64,000 bases of DNA from positions 310,001 to 374,000 of the forward strand of contig MKVT01000014.1 in assembly GCA_001898935.1 (NCBI GenBank), written 5' to 3'. The stretch is from Paludibacter sp. 47-17 (lineage in GTDB: Bacteria; Bacteroidota; Bacteroidia; Bacteroidales; Paludibacteraceae). This document shows, piece after piece, positions 36,501 through 43,357 of the stretch. Position 1 is the first letter of the stretch. Each line of letters opens with the position of its first letter. A model generated the notes under the pieces. The model was not told where the DNA came from, did not search any database, and saw only the letters and a program-made list of their open reading frames with translations. Made by a program: the position numbers and the translations under genes.

Positions 36501-38021
36501 GCCGTGATTACCGGCATCGAGCAATCGGATTCGGTATCGGTAACGTTTACGACCTTCGATCCGAATATCCGTACCGTGCCTCAGCAAATCGGCGATATCA
36601 CCACCCGTATGCTTATGATGGTGCGACGGGTATCGTTTACCTACCGCGAAACCAGCAGTATGGTACTGCCGGGATTACTGCCTACGCCCCGGTTCCTCGG
36701 CCAACGCACCGATGCCAACGGACTGATGGCTCCCGGTCTCGGATTTGCTTTCGGATTGCACGACGCCTCGACCATTCCTACTGCGATCGAAAACGGCTGG
36801 CTCTTTATGAGCGACTCCATTATCAACCCGGCCACCACGGCCCGTACCACCGACTTCGACATGAAAGCCAGCCTGGAACCCTTGCCCGGCTTGAAAATCG
36901 AACTGAATGCCAAACGCTACCAGGCTTCCAATACTACCGTACAGTACATGTTCGACGGCATGCCTACTACTTTCACCGGCAGTTACAACATCACACTCAT
37001 CACGTTGGCTACGGCATTTAAACCGATTGCCACTGCCGAAAACAACTATTACTCCGAAGTCTTTGACCGGTTTATGTCGAACCGGCAATTGGTGGCCGAC
37101 CGGCTCAACCGAACGTATGTCGACACCAACAACTATCCGGGTACCGGATTTATGAGCGACAATCCGTTGAAAAATAAGCCCTTTGATCCTTCGCTCGGGC
37201 AATTCGGACTCAACTCCACCGAGGTGCTTATTCCTTCGTTTCTGGCGGCTTACTCCGGGAAGGATGTCAATAAAGTCGAATCCAACCCCTTCCCCTCGTT
37301 GAAGCATATTCTGCCCAACTGGCGGCTTACCTACGACGGACTGTCGCGCATCCCATGGATTCAGAGCAAGTTCCGCTCCATCAGTATTTCGCATGGATAT
37401 ACCAGCCGTTACAGCGTAGGTTCGTATACTTCGTATTCCACCTGGGTGGCGATGGCCGACGGCAGCCAGCTGGGCTATATCCGCGATGTGCAATCGAACA
37501 ACCCGATCCCTTCGGCGCCTTTTGATATTGCATCGGTTACGCTCAACGAACAATTCGTACCCCTGATCGGTATGAATGCAACACTGAAAAATAGTATGAC
37601 CGCGAAACTCGAATACAAAAAACAACGGAACTTAACCTTGAATTTGTCGAGCACACAGTTGATCGACGCTACATCCGACGAATTTGTAGTAGGTGTCGGA
37701 TATGTTGTGAAAGACTTCGATGTGATCCTGAAATTGAAAAACGATACCCAGTCACGCATTAAAAACGACCTCAAACTGAACGCCGATCTTTCGTATAAGG
37801 ATATAAAATCGCTTCTCCGGAAAATCGACGAAAATCTTACACAGGCTTCCAGCGGCAACAAACTCCTGACTGTAAAAATCATTGCCGATTATGTATTCAG
37901 TTCCAAAGTGAATATTCAGGCATTTTACGATCGTCAGATCAGCAAGCCGCTTATCTCGTCGAGCTATCCGGTTTCGGCTACCAACTTCGGAGTCAGCTTC
38001 AAATTTATGCTAACCCGTTGA
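30591..38021 (+). CDS. sprA: SprA/Sov, outer-membrane translocon of the type IX secretion system
   Basis: A 2476-residue protein, the typical enormous size of the SprA family, which forms a single-chain outer-membrane barrel (36 strands in Flavobacterium) through which folded T9SS cargo leaves the periplasm. The N terminus has a signal-like segment (VTWLTLSLLFMLGSAFG), and the rest is dense in amphipathic beta strands. It ends in an aromatic-terminated strand (FGVSFKFMLTR). Segments such as GNVGDKVNFNMNYNTESTFDFDQKM, EGYAYLDDFEATKTTIDI and GEIWVNELRMSQYNDESGWAA are characteristic of the family. It is essential for exporting the sorting-domain proteins encoded at 8464, 11881 and 26799. The start lies three bases after ruvA; sprA next to ruvA is common in Bacteroidota. 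Confidence 0.96.
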   Translation: MRSRSKVTWLTLSLLFMLGSAFGVLSTTPVSELYLQDPQQEEEKPRNFPIKKTTHTTVEDLQQKVPLDAPLPENVKTTVEYDLRTGSYVMRTRVGETEIATPFTMSDREYYDFSGRQELSAYWKELNAKNEVDNEDKFSITDMKFSLGPADKVFGPGGVQIKTQGSAELVFGIKSNKLDNPALTERMRKTTIFDFDEKIQLNVTGNVGDKVNFNMNYNTESTFDFDQKMLKLNYKGNEDDIIQSIQAGNVSMQLNSSLISGSTALFGVRTDLKFGKLNISAIASQQESETQTVSSKGGAQTTKFEIGADNYDENRHFFIGHYFRNNFEPAMSRLPFISSGITVNRIEVWITNKRGNYNEARNIIAFMDLGETERIANTHWTVPAGTQFPSNEANTLYQEVKNIDGVRDIKQSNAVLSERLSGYGINGGEDYEKIESARRLNPSEYTFNSTLGTLSLRNTLNPDEVLGVAYEYTMGGKVYQVGEFSTDPVQAPNALIVKLLKGASQSPLLPIWDLMMKNVYYLGAMQIQKDKFELNILYRNDSVGTKLRYLTEGNIKNQLLTRVMNLDRLDSKQDPNPDGLFDYVEGYTAFSSTGRIMFPVLEPFGEHLRKMIGDDRLAAAYIFPELYDSTLIVAQELSEKNKFIIEGEYKASSGSEIRLNAMNVPRGSVTVTAGGATLQENVDYMVDYMMGTVTILNQSIIESGTQVNVKLENQSMFSLQRKTMLGTHLEYEFSKDFTLGGTIMRLSEMPLTTKVNTGNEPIANTIWGLNTSWRKQSQWLTNMLDKLPFVDATAPSNIAVNAEFAQLLPGHHKAVGREGYAYLDDFEATKTTIDIHYPFNWYLSSTPYSDGKDPLFPEAALSNNIDYGKNRALLAWYHVDPLLNQNISATPPNLRNNRESQSNHYTRTILIPEIFPNRETLSTQTTRMTVMNLSYYPTERGPYNLDAEGMDEFGKLTNPQKRWGGIMRKLDVTDFENSNIEYIEFWMMDPFIYSDGTDRGGELYFNLGDISEDILKDGKKFFEHGLPIDDDPTKTETTVWGRVPRAQSTVTAFDNTAGARDKQDVGLNGLSSEQEKNFSTYKAYSEAVIAKVNQATRQQMQADPFSPVNDPAGDTYRFYRNPEYDAQEADILTRYKRFNGTEGNSPDAVNSNTSYTTTATSTPDIEDINNDNTLNEYERYFQYKVDLRPDKMVVGSNYITDKITSNVKLANDKIEPVTWYQFKIPLREHTSKVGNIRNFKSIRFIRMFLTDFEKETHLRFATMDLVRGEWRSYTKALHQPERPPVTTATLDVQAVNIEENSGKTPVNYILPPGITRETDPGQPQLLQQNEQSMLMRVYDLSPGDAKAVYRNSTYDMRQYKRLQLFVHAERFIDDVHNLRDNDLSVFIRIGSDMVNNYYEYEVPLRLTPHGLYSSNNLSDRETVWHPENMIDFSFETLTDAKLKRNRAKGTGQNVSNLTPYYVFDPAKPKNRITIVGNPSVAEVENIMIGVRNRSNDVKAGEIWVNELRMSQYNDESGWAAMANVAVGLSDLGNINLAGRMETAGYGSLESNVTNRRMDDLYQMNFSTNLELGRFLPKAAKIQLPAYFSYTNETLSPKYNPLDQDIELKEALASMDEKQQKDSLLQISQTVQTTRSFTISSAKVNIKSKTPQFYDPANLTVSYSLSETNQHSPEVEQNYTKQERASINYNYSFTNKPLEPFKASKTFEKPAFKLIKELNFNYLPSAISFNTNLNRQYSQVKLRDFNFETGSSGSSPLDVTFSKDFMWNRQFDFKWDLTKALRLSFQSGTNSVIEEPYYTPEFSRDYYEQWRDSVVSSIRKLGTPYTYQQVFNASWAVPINKLPLLDWISSVNTSYGANYNWNRTARLKDEIDPGNIATSTRSVQLDGSFNLETLYNKSALLKEINNRYSGTQRRMPNPNFNPRVFNVVISTEKGKRDTVKHNLNTQSFKVVAVNKNGRPVEFRMNKLSPSSAVITGIEQSDSVSVTFTTFDPNIRTVPQQIGDITTRMLMMVRRVSFTYRETSSMVLPGLLPTPRFLGQRTDANGLMAPGLGFAFGLHDASTIPTAIENGWLFMSDSIINPATTARTTDFDMKASLEPLPGLKIELNAKRYQASNTTVQYMFDGMPTTFTGSYNITLITLATAFKPIATAENNYYSEVFDRFMSNRQLVADRLNRTYVDTNNYPGTGFMSDNPLKNKPFDPSLGQFGLNSTEVLIPSFLAAYSGKDVNKVESNPFPSLKHILPNWRLTYDGLSRIPWIQSKFRSISISHGYTSRYSVGSYTSYSTWVAMADGSQLGYIRDVQSNNPIPSAPFDIASVTLNEQFVPLIGMNATLKNSMTAKLEYKKQRNLTLNLSSTQLIDATSDEFVVGVGYVVKDFDVILKLKNDTQSRIKNDLKLNADLSYKDIKSLLRKIDENLTQASSGNKLLTVKIIADYVFSSKVNIQAFYDRQISKPLISSSYPVSATNFGVSFKFMLTR

Positions 38022-38105
38022 TCAGTCCCCCCTCAGCTTGTATGAAAAAAGTATAAAGATTGTAAAAGTCATATGAACGTTTATTCATGTATTCATCCAA
38101 TTACT

Positions 38106-38113
38106 TACATTTG
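38106..38113 (+). promoter_or_regulatory. -7 element for the DsbD gene
   Basis: TACATTTG fits TAnnTTTG and lies 18 bases before the ATG at 38132. This indicates that the gene is transcribed separately from sprA. Confidence 0.45.
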
Positions 38114-38131
38114 CGCCAAAATAAATAGAGT

Positions 38132-40144
38132 ATGCAAGGAAGATATATTTTAATAGCAGTCGTAGCTTTCATCAGCCAGTTTGGTTACGGCCAGATCTTT
38201 GAGCCGGTAAAGTGGACCCACGAGCTGAAAATCACCGGGCCGGCTACCGGAGAGATCGTTCACAAAGCCACCATCGAAAAAAACTGGCATTTATATGGGA
38301 TGAACATTCCCGAAAACGGCCCCCGTCCCACCCAGATCGTTTACGAAAAGCTGGTCAATGCTCAAAAAACGGGAAGTATTATTGCCAAATCAAAATTGAT
38401 CGATGTGTACGACAACAGTTTTCAGATGAATTTGAGCTGGTATGCCAACGAAGCGGTATTTGTACAAAAAATAAGCTTTCAGGATGCCACTCAGGTAAAA
38501 GTGGAAGGATATGTTGAATACATGGCCTGCGACGACGAGCGCTGTCTGCCTCCTGCACAGGACGAATTCTCGCTGGGCAATGCCAAAGCCGTTGCCGGAA
38601 AAGCAGCGGCACCGGCAGCTCTTCAGCAAGAAGCTCCCACGCCCGTCGCAACCGGCGAACTGGCCATCGGAGCCACCGATTCGGCGTTCAATGCTACTGT
38701 TGCCACCCCCGCCACCGGGGTAGCCGATTACTGGACACCGGTGATCGACGAACTGCGCTCTTTTGGCGACCAGATGGGCGACAGCGGTAATATTTCACTT
38801 TGGCTCATCTTCTTAGCCGGTCTGGTTGGAGGGTTCCTGGCTTTATTCACCCCCTGCGTATGGCCTATCATCCCGATGACGGTCAGTTTCTTCCTCAAAC
38901 GGTCGGAAAACAAACACAAAGGGCGTCGCGATGCTGTGTTGTACGGACTTTCGATTGTAGTGATCTATGTAGTATTGGGCTTGCTGATTACGGTCATTTT
39001 CGGAGCCAGCGCGCTCAACAGTATGGCCACCAACGCGGTATTCAACCTGATATTCTTCGCGTTATTGGTAGTATTCGCGATTTCCTTTTTCGGAGCGTTC
39101 GAAATCACCTTGCCTTCGTCGTGGTCGAGTAAACTCGATGCAAAAGCCGAAACAACCGCCGGCTTCCTGAGTATCCTGTTCATGGCCTTCACCCTGGTAT
39201 TGGTTTCATTTTCGTGTACGGGTCCCATCATCGGCACCCTGCTGGTGGAGGTTTCGAGTACCGGCTCGCTGCTGGCACCTGCCATCGGGATGCTGGGATT
39301 TGCCACAGCGCTGGCTATTCCGTTTACTTTCTTCGCCTTTTTCCCTTCGCTGTTGAAATCGATGCCCAAATCGGGCGGATGGCTCAACACGGTGAAGGTG
39401 GTACTGGCCTTTCTCGAGCTCGCACTGGCACTTAAATTCCTGTCGGTTGCCGACCTCGCCTACGGCTGGAGAATACTCGACCGCGAAGTATTCATCTCGC
39501 TCTGGATTGTGATTTTTGCACTGTTAGGTTTTTACTTGTTGGGCAAAATCCGCTTCTCTCACGACAGCGAAAGCAAGCATACCTCGGTATTGGGAACTTT
39601 TATGGCCATTATTTCGCTCGCGTTTGCCGTGTACATGGTACCCGGCCTCTGGGGCGCCCCTTTGAAAGCCATCAGTGCCTTTGCCCCGCCCCTCACCACC
39701 CAGGATTTCAATCTTTACGACGACGAAGTACATGCCAAATTCGATGATTACGACCTGGGTATGAAGTACGCCGCCGAAAAAGGAATGCCGGTAGTGGTCG
39801 ATTTCTCGGGCTATGGTTGTGTGAACTGCCGTAAAATGGAGGCTTCGGTTTGGACTCATCCGCGGGTGAAAGAACTGCTGGAGGAAGATTTTGTACTGAT
39901 TACGCTTTTTGTGGACGATAAAACACCGCTTCAACAACCCTATGAAGTGGAAGAAAACGGCAAGACCCGGAAAATACGTACCGTAGGCGATAAATGGAGC
40001 TACCTGCAGCGGGTGAAATTCGGGGCCAACGCACAGCCCTTTTACGTGATGCTCGACAATACGGGCATGCCGCTCAACAGTTCGTTCAGTTTTGACGAGA
40101 ATGCCGACAATTTTATAAGCTGGCTGGAGCGGAAAAACCGATAA
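38132..40144 (+). CDS. dsbD: DsbD-type thiol:disulfide interchange protein
   Basis: It carries reducing power from cytoplasmic thioredoxin across the inner membrane to periplasmic thiol proteins. The 670 residues contain a signal peptide (ending FGYGQ), an N-terminal DsbD-alpha domain with its Cys pair (MACDDERCLPP) and an eight-helix membrane domain. That domain carries the two redox Cys (TPCVWPIIPM and FSCTGPIIGT). The C-terminal thioredoxin domain has CVNC at residues 563-566 (GYGCVNCRKMEASVW). All three modules and their cysteines are present, so it should be functional. A hairpin separates it from grpE. Confidence 0.94.
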   Translation: MQGRYILIAVVAFISQFGYGQIFEPVKWTHELKITGPATGEIVHKATIEKNWHLYGMNIPENGPRPTQIVYEKLVNAQKTGSIIAKSKLIDVYDNSFQMNLSWYANEAVFVQKISFQDATQVKVEGYVEYMACDDERCLPPAQDEFSLGNAKAVAGKAAAPAALQQEAPTPVATGELAIGATDSAFNATVATPATGVADYWTPVIDELRSFGDQMGDSGNISLWLIFLAGLVGGFLALFTPCVWPIIPMTVSFFLKRSENKHKGRRDAVLYGLSIVVIYVVLGLLITVIFGASALNSMATNAVFNLIFFALLVVFAISFFGAFEITLPSSWSSKLDAKAETTAGFLSILFMAFTLVLVSFSCTGPIIGTLLVEVSSTGSLLAPAIGMLGFATALAIPFTFFAFFPSLLKSMPKSGGWLNTVKVVLAFLELALALKFLSVADLAYGWRILDREVFISLWIVIFALLGFYLLGKIRFSHDSESKHTSVLGTFMAIISLAFAVYMVPGLWGAPLKAISAFAPPLTTQDFNLYDDEVHAKFDDYDLGMKYAAEKGMPVVVDFSGYGCVNCRKMEASVWTHPRVKELLEEDFVLITLFVDDKTPLQQPYEVEENGKTRKIRTVGDKWSYLQRVKFGANAQPFYVMLDNTGMPLNSSFSFDENADNFISWLERKNR

Positions 40145-40167
40145 AGCTGCCAATATTTCAGCCCTGT

Positions 40168-40201
40168 ACTGCCAAAACCCTGCAAAGAGGGCTTTGGCAG
40201 T
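40168..40201 (+). terminator. Probable terminator after dsbD
   Basis: ACTGCCAAA (40168-40176) pairs with TTTGGCAGT (40193-40201), and CCCT/AGGG extends the stem inside. It lies 24 bases after the stop. The following T content is modest, so efficiency is uncertain. Confidence 0.5.
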
Positions 40202-40275
40202 ATTCTTGTAAAGCGACAAGCTGGCAGTTAATAGCAGTCGGGAAGTATGAATCCTGACGCAAAAAAAATACAGTT

Positions 40276-40851
40276 ATGAAGAAGAAAGTATCAGAAGAGA
40301 CGAAAGAACAGAAAGAGCCGGTAGCGGCGGAACAGGAGACATCAACCGAGCAACATACCCCATCGGACGGAAACGCATCAACGGATAAGGCCGCCGAAGG
40401 TGAAGCCATCGACGAGCTGAAACAGGAAATTGCCGATTTAAAAGACAAAAACCTGCGCCTGATGGCCGAGTTCGACAATTTCCGCAAGCGTACCTTGAAG
40501 GAAAAAAGCGAGTTGATATTGAATGGCGGCGAAGATGTATTAAAAAAACTGCTTCCGCTGGTTGACGATTTCGAACGGGCATTGAAGGCTATGGAAACAA
40601 GCACCGATGCTCAGGCCCTGAAAGAAGGGTTGGACCTGATTTATGCCAAACTCATCAGTTATCTGAACGAAAACGGCGTACAGGCGATCCCTACCGAAAA
40701 TGAAGTATTCAACACCGATCTTCACGAAGCCATCACCACCTTCCCTGCTCCATCGGACGACATGAAGGGAAAGATCGTGGATTGCATTTCGAAAGGTTAT
40801 ACCCTTCGCGAGAAGGTGATTCGGTACTCGAAAGTAGTAGTAGGAGAATAA
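40276..40851 (+). CDS. grpE: Nucleotide exchange factor GrpE
   Basis: It releases ADP from DnaK in the Hsp70 folding cycle. The 191-residue protein has a charged, Glu-rich head, a long coiled coil at about residues 50-100 ([30 protein letters not shown]) and the conserved C-terminal beta wing ([23 protein letters not shown]). It starts with the ATG at 40276 and is followed after 16 bases by dnaJ. The grpE-dnaJ pair is common in Bacteroidota; dnaK is not in this window. Confidence 0.95.
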   Translation: MKKKVSEETKEQKEPVAAEQETSTEQHTPSDGNASTDKAAEGEAIDELKQEIADLKDKNLRLMAEFDNFRKRTLKEKSELILNGGEDVLKKLLPLVDDFERALKAMETSTDAQALKEGLDLIYAKLISYLNENGVQAIPTENEVFNTDLHEAITTFPAPSDDMKGKIVDCISKGYTLREKVIRYSKVVVGE

Positions 40852-40867
40852 TAAAAATATATACACA

Positions 40868-42016
40868 GTGTCGAAAAGAGATTATTACGAAATACTGGGA
40901 GTGAGCAAGTCGGCTTCGGCCGAGGAAATCAAGAAGGCTTACCGTAAAAAAGCAATTGAATACCATCCCGACAAAAATCCCGGCGATAAAGCAGCCGAGG
41001 AAAAATTCAAGGAAGCAGCCGAGGCCTACGAAGTACTCAGCGACCAGCAAAAGCGCCAGCGATACGATCAGTTCGGGCATGCCGGAGTGAACGGTTCGGC
41101 CGGAGGCGGATTCGGTGGCGGCGGTATGAGCATGGACGATATTTTTTCGCACTTTGGCGATATTTTCGGGGGCCATTTTGGTTTCGGAGGATTCGGTGGC
41201 GGCGGAAGTCGTGGCGGAACCCGCGTTCGTAAGGGATCGGACCTGAGGGTGAAGGTAAAACTGAACCTGCAGGAAATTGCTTCGGGGGTTGAAAAGAAAA
41301 TAAAGGTAAAAAAATACGTTTCGTGCCAGCACTGCAACGGGTCGGGCGCCGAACACGCTTCGGATATGACCACTTGTACTACCTGCCACGGCAGCGGGCG
41401 GGTAACCCGGGTTCAGAACACTATACTGGGACAAATGCAGACTCAGTCGGAGTGCCCCACCTGCCAGGGCGAAGGTAAGATTATCAAGGACAAGTGTAAG
41501 TATTGCGCCGGCGAAGGTATTGTTCGTGAAGATGAAGTGATCAACATCAACATACCGGCCGGTGTAATGGAAGGTATGCAGCTTTCGATGAGTGGCAAGG
41601 GAAATGCTGCCCGGCGGGGTGGTGTGAACGGCGATTTGCTGGTGCTGATTGAAGAAGAAAAGCACCCGGAACTGATCCGCGACGAAAACGATTTGATTTA
41701 CAATTTATTAATCACGGTGCCTATGGCTACGTTGGGTGGTTCGGTCGAAGTGCCCACAGTGGATGGGAAAGTAAAAGTGACCATTGCTTCGGGAACGCAA
41801 CCCGGAAAAGTACTGCGTTTGCGCGGGAAAGGTCTCCCCAGTGTGAACCGGTACGGCACCGGCGATCTGCTGATCAACATCGGAGTATATATTCCCGAAA
41901 ATCTGAATAAAGACGAGAAAAATCTGATGGAGAAACTGGCTAAATCGGAGAATGTAAAACCGAACTCGACTGCTTCACGCGATTTCTTCTCACGTTTCAG
42001 AAATATGTTTGAATAA
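40868..42016 (+). CDS. dnaJ: Chaperone protein DnaJ
   Basis: An Hsp40 co-chaperone that delivers unfolded proteins to DnaK and stimulates its ATPase. The 382 residues show a J domain with HPD at 33-35, a Gly/Phe-rich linker ([15 protein letters not shown]), four CxxCxGxG zinc repeats ([32 protein letters not shown]) and the C-terminal substrate-binding domains. The start codon is GTG at 40868, fixed by the invariant [11 protein letters not shown] beginning; no ATG lies nearby in frame. It is co-transcribed with grpE. Confidence 0.97.
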   Translation: MSKRDYYEILGVSKSASAEEIKKAYRKKAIEYHPDKNPGDKAAEEKFKEAAEAYEVLSDQQKRQRYDQFGHAGVNGSAGGGFGGGGMSMDDIFSHFGDIFGGHFGFGGFGGGGSRGGTRVRKGSDLRVKVKLNLQEIASGVEKKIKVKKYVSCQHCNGSGAEHASDMTTCTTCHGSGRVTRVQNTILGQMQTQSECPTCQGEGKIIKDKCKYCAGEGIVREDEVININIPAGVMEGMQLSMSGKGNAARRGGVNGDLLVLIEEEKHPELIRDENDLIYNLLITVPMATLGGSVEVPTVDGKVKVTIASGTQPGKVLRLRGKGLPSVNRYGTGDLLINIGVYIPENLNKDEKNLMEKLAKSENVKPNSTASRDFFSRFRNMFE

Positions 42017-42039
42017 TTTCGGGGCTTCGGGAAAAGTGC

Positions 42040-42047
42040 TATCTTTG
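42040..42047 (+). promoter_or_regulatory. -7 element for the glucosaminidase gene
   Basis: TATCTTTG matches TAnnTTTG and lies 29 bases before the ATG at 42077. Confidence 0.5.
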
Positions 42048-42076
42048 TGTCTGCAAATATGGAACTCTAAAGCCCG

Positions 42077-42967
42077 ATGAGACTTTTTACGATACTCACA
42101 TTACTAACGCTTATTGTTCCCGGGCTGCTCGGTCAGACCCGGGATCAATTGTATAATGCCTATATTGATCAGTTTCATTCCATTGCCACCGCACAACAAC
42201 GTTCGCACGGGATTCCGGCGAGCATCATTTTGGCACAGGGGCTGCTCGAATCGGGAGCAGGCCGGAGCCGCCTGGCTACCGAAGGCAACAACCACTTCGG
42301 AATCAAGTGCCACGACTGGCAAGGAAAGAAAATATACCACGACGACGACGAGGCTAACGAATGTTTCCGGAAATATAACCATGCCCGCGAATCGTTTGAG
42401 GACCATTCTTTTTTCCTTACCACCCGATCGCGTTACCGCTCGCTTTTTCTACTGCCGTCCACCGATTACAAATCCTGGGCTCACGGGCTGAAGGCAGCAG
42501 GTTATGCTACCGATCCCGGCTATGCCGCTAAGCTTATTGATATAATCGAGCGGTATCAGCTGTACCGCTTCGACCACTATCAGCCGGAAAATGTGCCGAT
42601 ACAGCCCGATGAGATACCGATGGCAGGAGGACATCCGATCTTCAAAAGCAACGGGGTGAAGATGATTGTAGCCCGTTCCGGCGATAGTTTCGCCTCGCTG
42701 GCTGCAGCCACCGGAATCAGGGAAGACCGGCTGCGCTATTACAATGATGCGCCCGAACATGCAACGTTACGACCCGGTTCTATCGTCTACCTTGCCAAAA
42801 AGAAGAAAAAAGGCGCTCGTGCGTATCCTGTACACGTAGTGCAGGCCGGCGAATCGCTGTACGGGATTTCCCAGAACTACGGAATTCAGCTCATCAGCCT
42901 ATACAAACTGAACGGGTTGAGTTTCGAGCAGGGAGCCTCCATAGGTCAGGTATTAAAACTGAGATAG
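42077..42967 (+). CDS. Exported N-acetylglucosaminidase (GH73) with two LysM domains
   Basis: A peptidoglycan hydrolase of 296 residues. Signal peptide (ending VPGLLGQ), then a glucosaminidase/FlgJ-type catalytic domain at about residues 25-165. The likely catalytic Glu lies in ILAQGLLESGAGRSRLA, and GNNHFGIKCHDW and KYNHARESFEDHSFFL are typical. Two LysM units follow (about 190-240 and 245-296; the second is clear, HVVQAGESLYGISQNYGIQLISLYKLNG) and should bind glycan strands. A Lys/Arg stretch joins the two LysM units. The gene ends four bases before the DUF721 gene. It is probably involved in cell-wall turnover or division. Confidence 0.93.
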   Translation: MRLFTILTLLTLIVPGLLGQTRDQLYNAYIDQFHSIATAQQRSHGIPASIILAQGLLESGAGRSRLATEGNNHFGIKCHDWQGKKIYHDDDEANECFRKYNHARESFEDHSFFLTTRSRYRSLFLLPSTDYKSWAHGLKAAGYATDPGYAAKLIDIIERYQLYRFDHYQPENVPIQPDEIPMAGGHPIFKSNGVKMIVARSGDSFASLAAATGIREDRLRYYNDAPEHATLRPGSIVYLAKKKKKGARAYPVHVVQAGESLYGISQNYGIQLISLYKLNGLSFEQGASIGQVLKLR

Positions 42968-42971
42968 CAGC

Positions 42972-43262
42972 ATGCGACGTAAAAAAACTGAACAATTAGG
43001 AACGTTGATTCAGGAATTTTTGAAACAACAAAAGCTCGACGGGCCCCTTTATGAGCAACGTCTGATCAATGCATGGCCCGAAGTGCTGGGCCCGAATATT
43101 CAAGCCTATACCAGTGCGCTGTATATTAAAAACCGAGTTTTGTACGTTACCATATCTTCTTCGGTGCTCCGGCACGATTTGTTACTGTCGAAACAGCAGA
43201 TTATCGAGTCGCTGAATCGTCATGCAGGTACGGTGGTGATTTCCGATATTGTTTTCCGATAA
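42972..43262 (+). CDS. DUF721/DciA-like protein
   Basis: A 96-residue protein composed only of the DUF721 fold (INAWPEVLGPNIQAYTSALYIKNRVLYVTISSSVLRHDLLLSKQQIIESLN). DUF721 proteins include DciA, the ancestral bacterial loader of the replicative helicase DnaB, so a replication-initiation role is likely but not proven for this short form. It is probably translated with the glucosaminidase gene four bases upstream. Confidence 0.85.
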   Translation: MRRKKTEQLGTLIQEFLKQQKLDGPLYEQRLINAWPEVLGPNIQAYTSALYIKNRVLYVTISSSVLRHDLLLSKQQIIESLNRHAGTVVISDIVFR

Positions 43263-43357
43263 GCTTCACATGTATAGTCAATAAATCAACCTGCACATCC
43301 CTGATAGCACACGGCATGCAGGTTTCAATCGAACCGTTAAACAATTACAATTATCTG

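Noticed and set aside
35580-36587. Long open frame of 335 codons on the minus strand inside sprA
   Set aside because: It lies fully antisense to a well-supported SprA reading frame, shows no signal, motif or start context, and similar long antisense frames recur throughout this GC-moderate gene.
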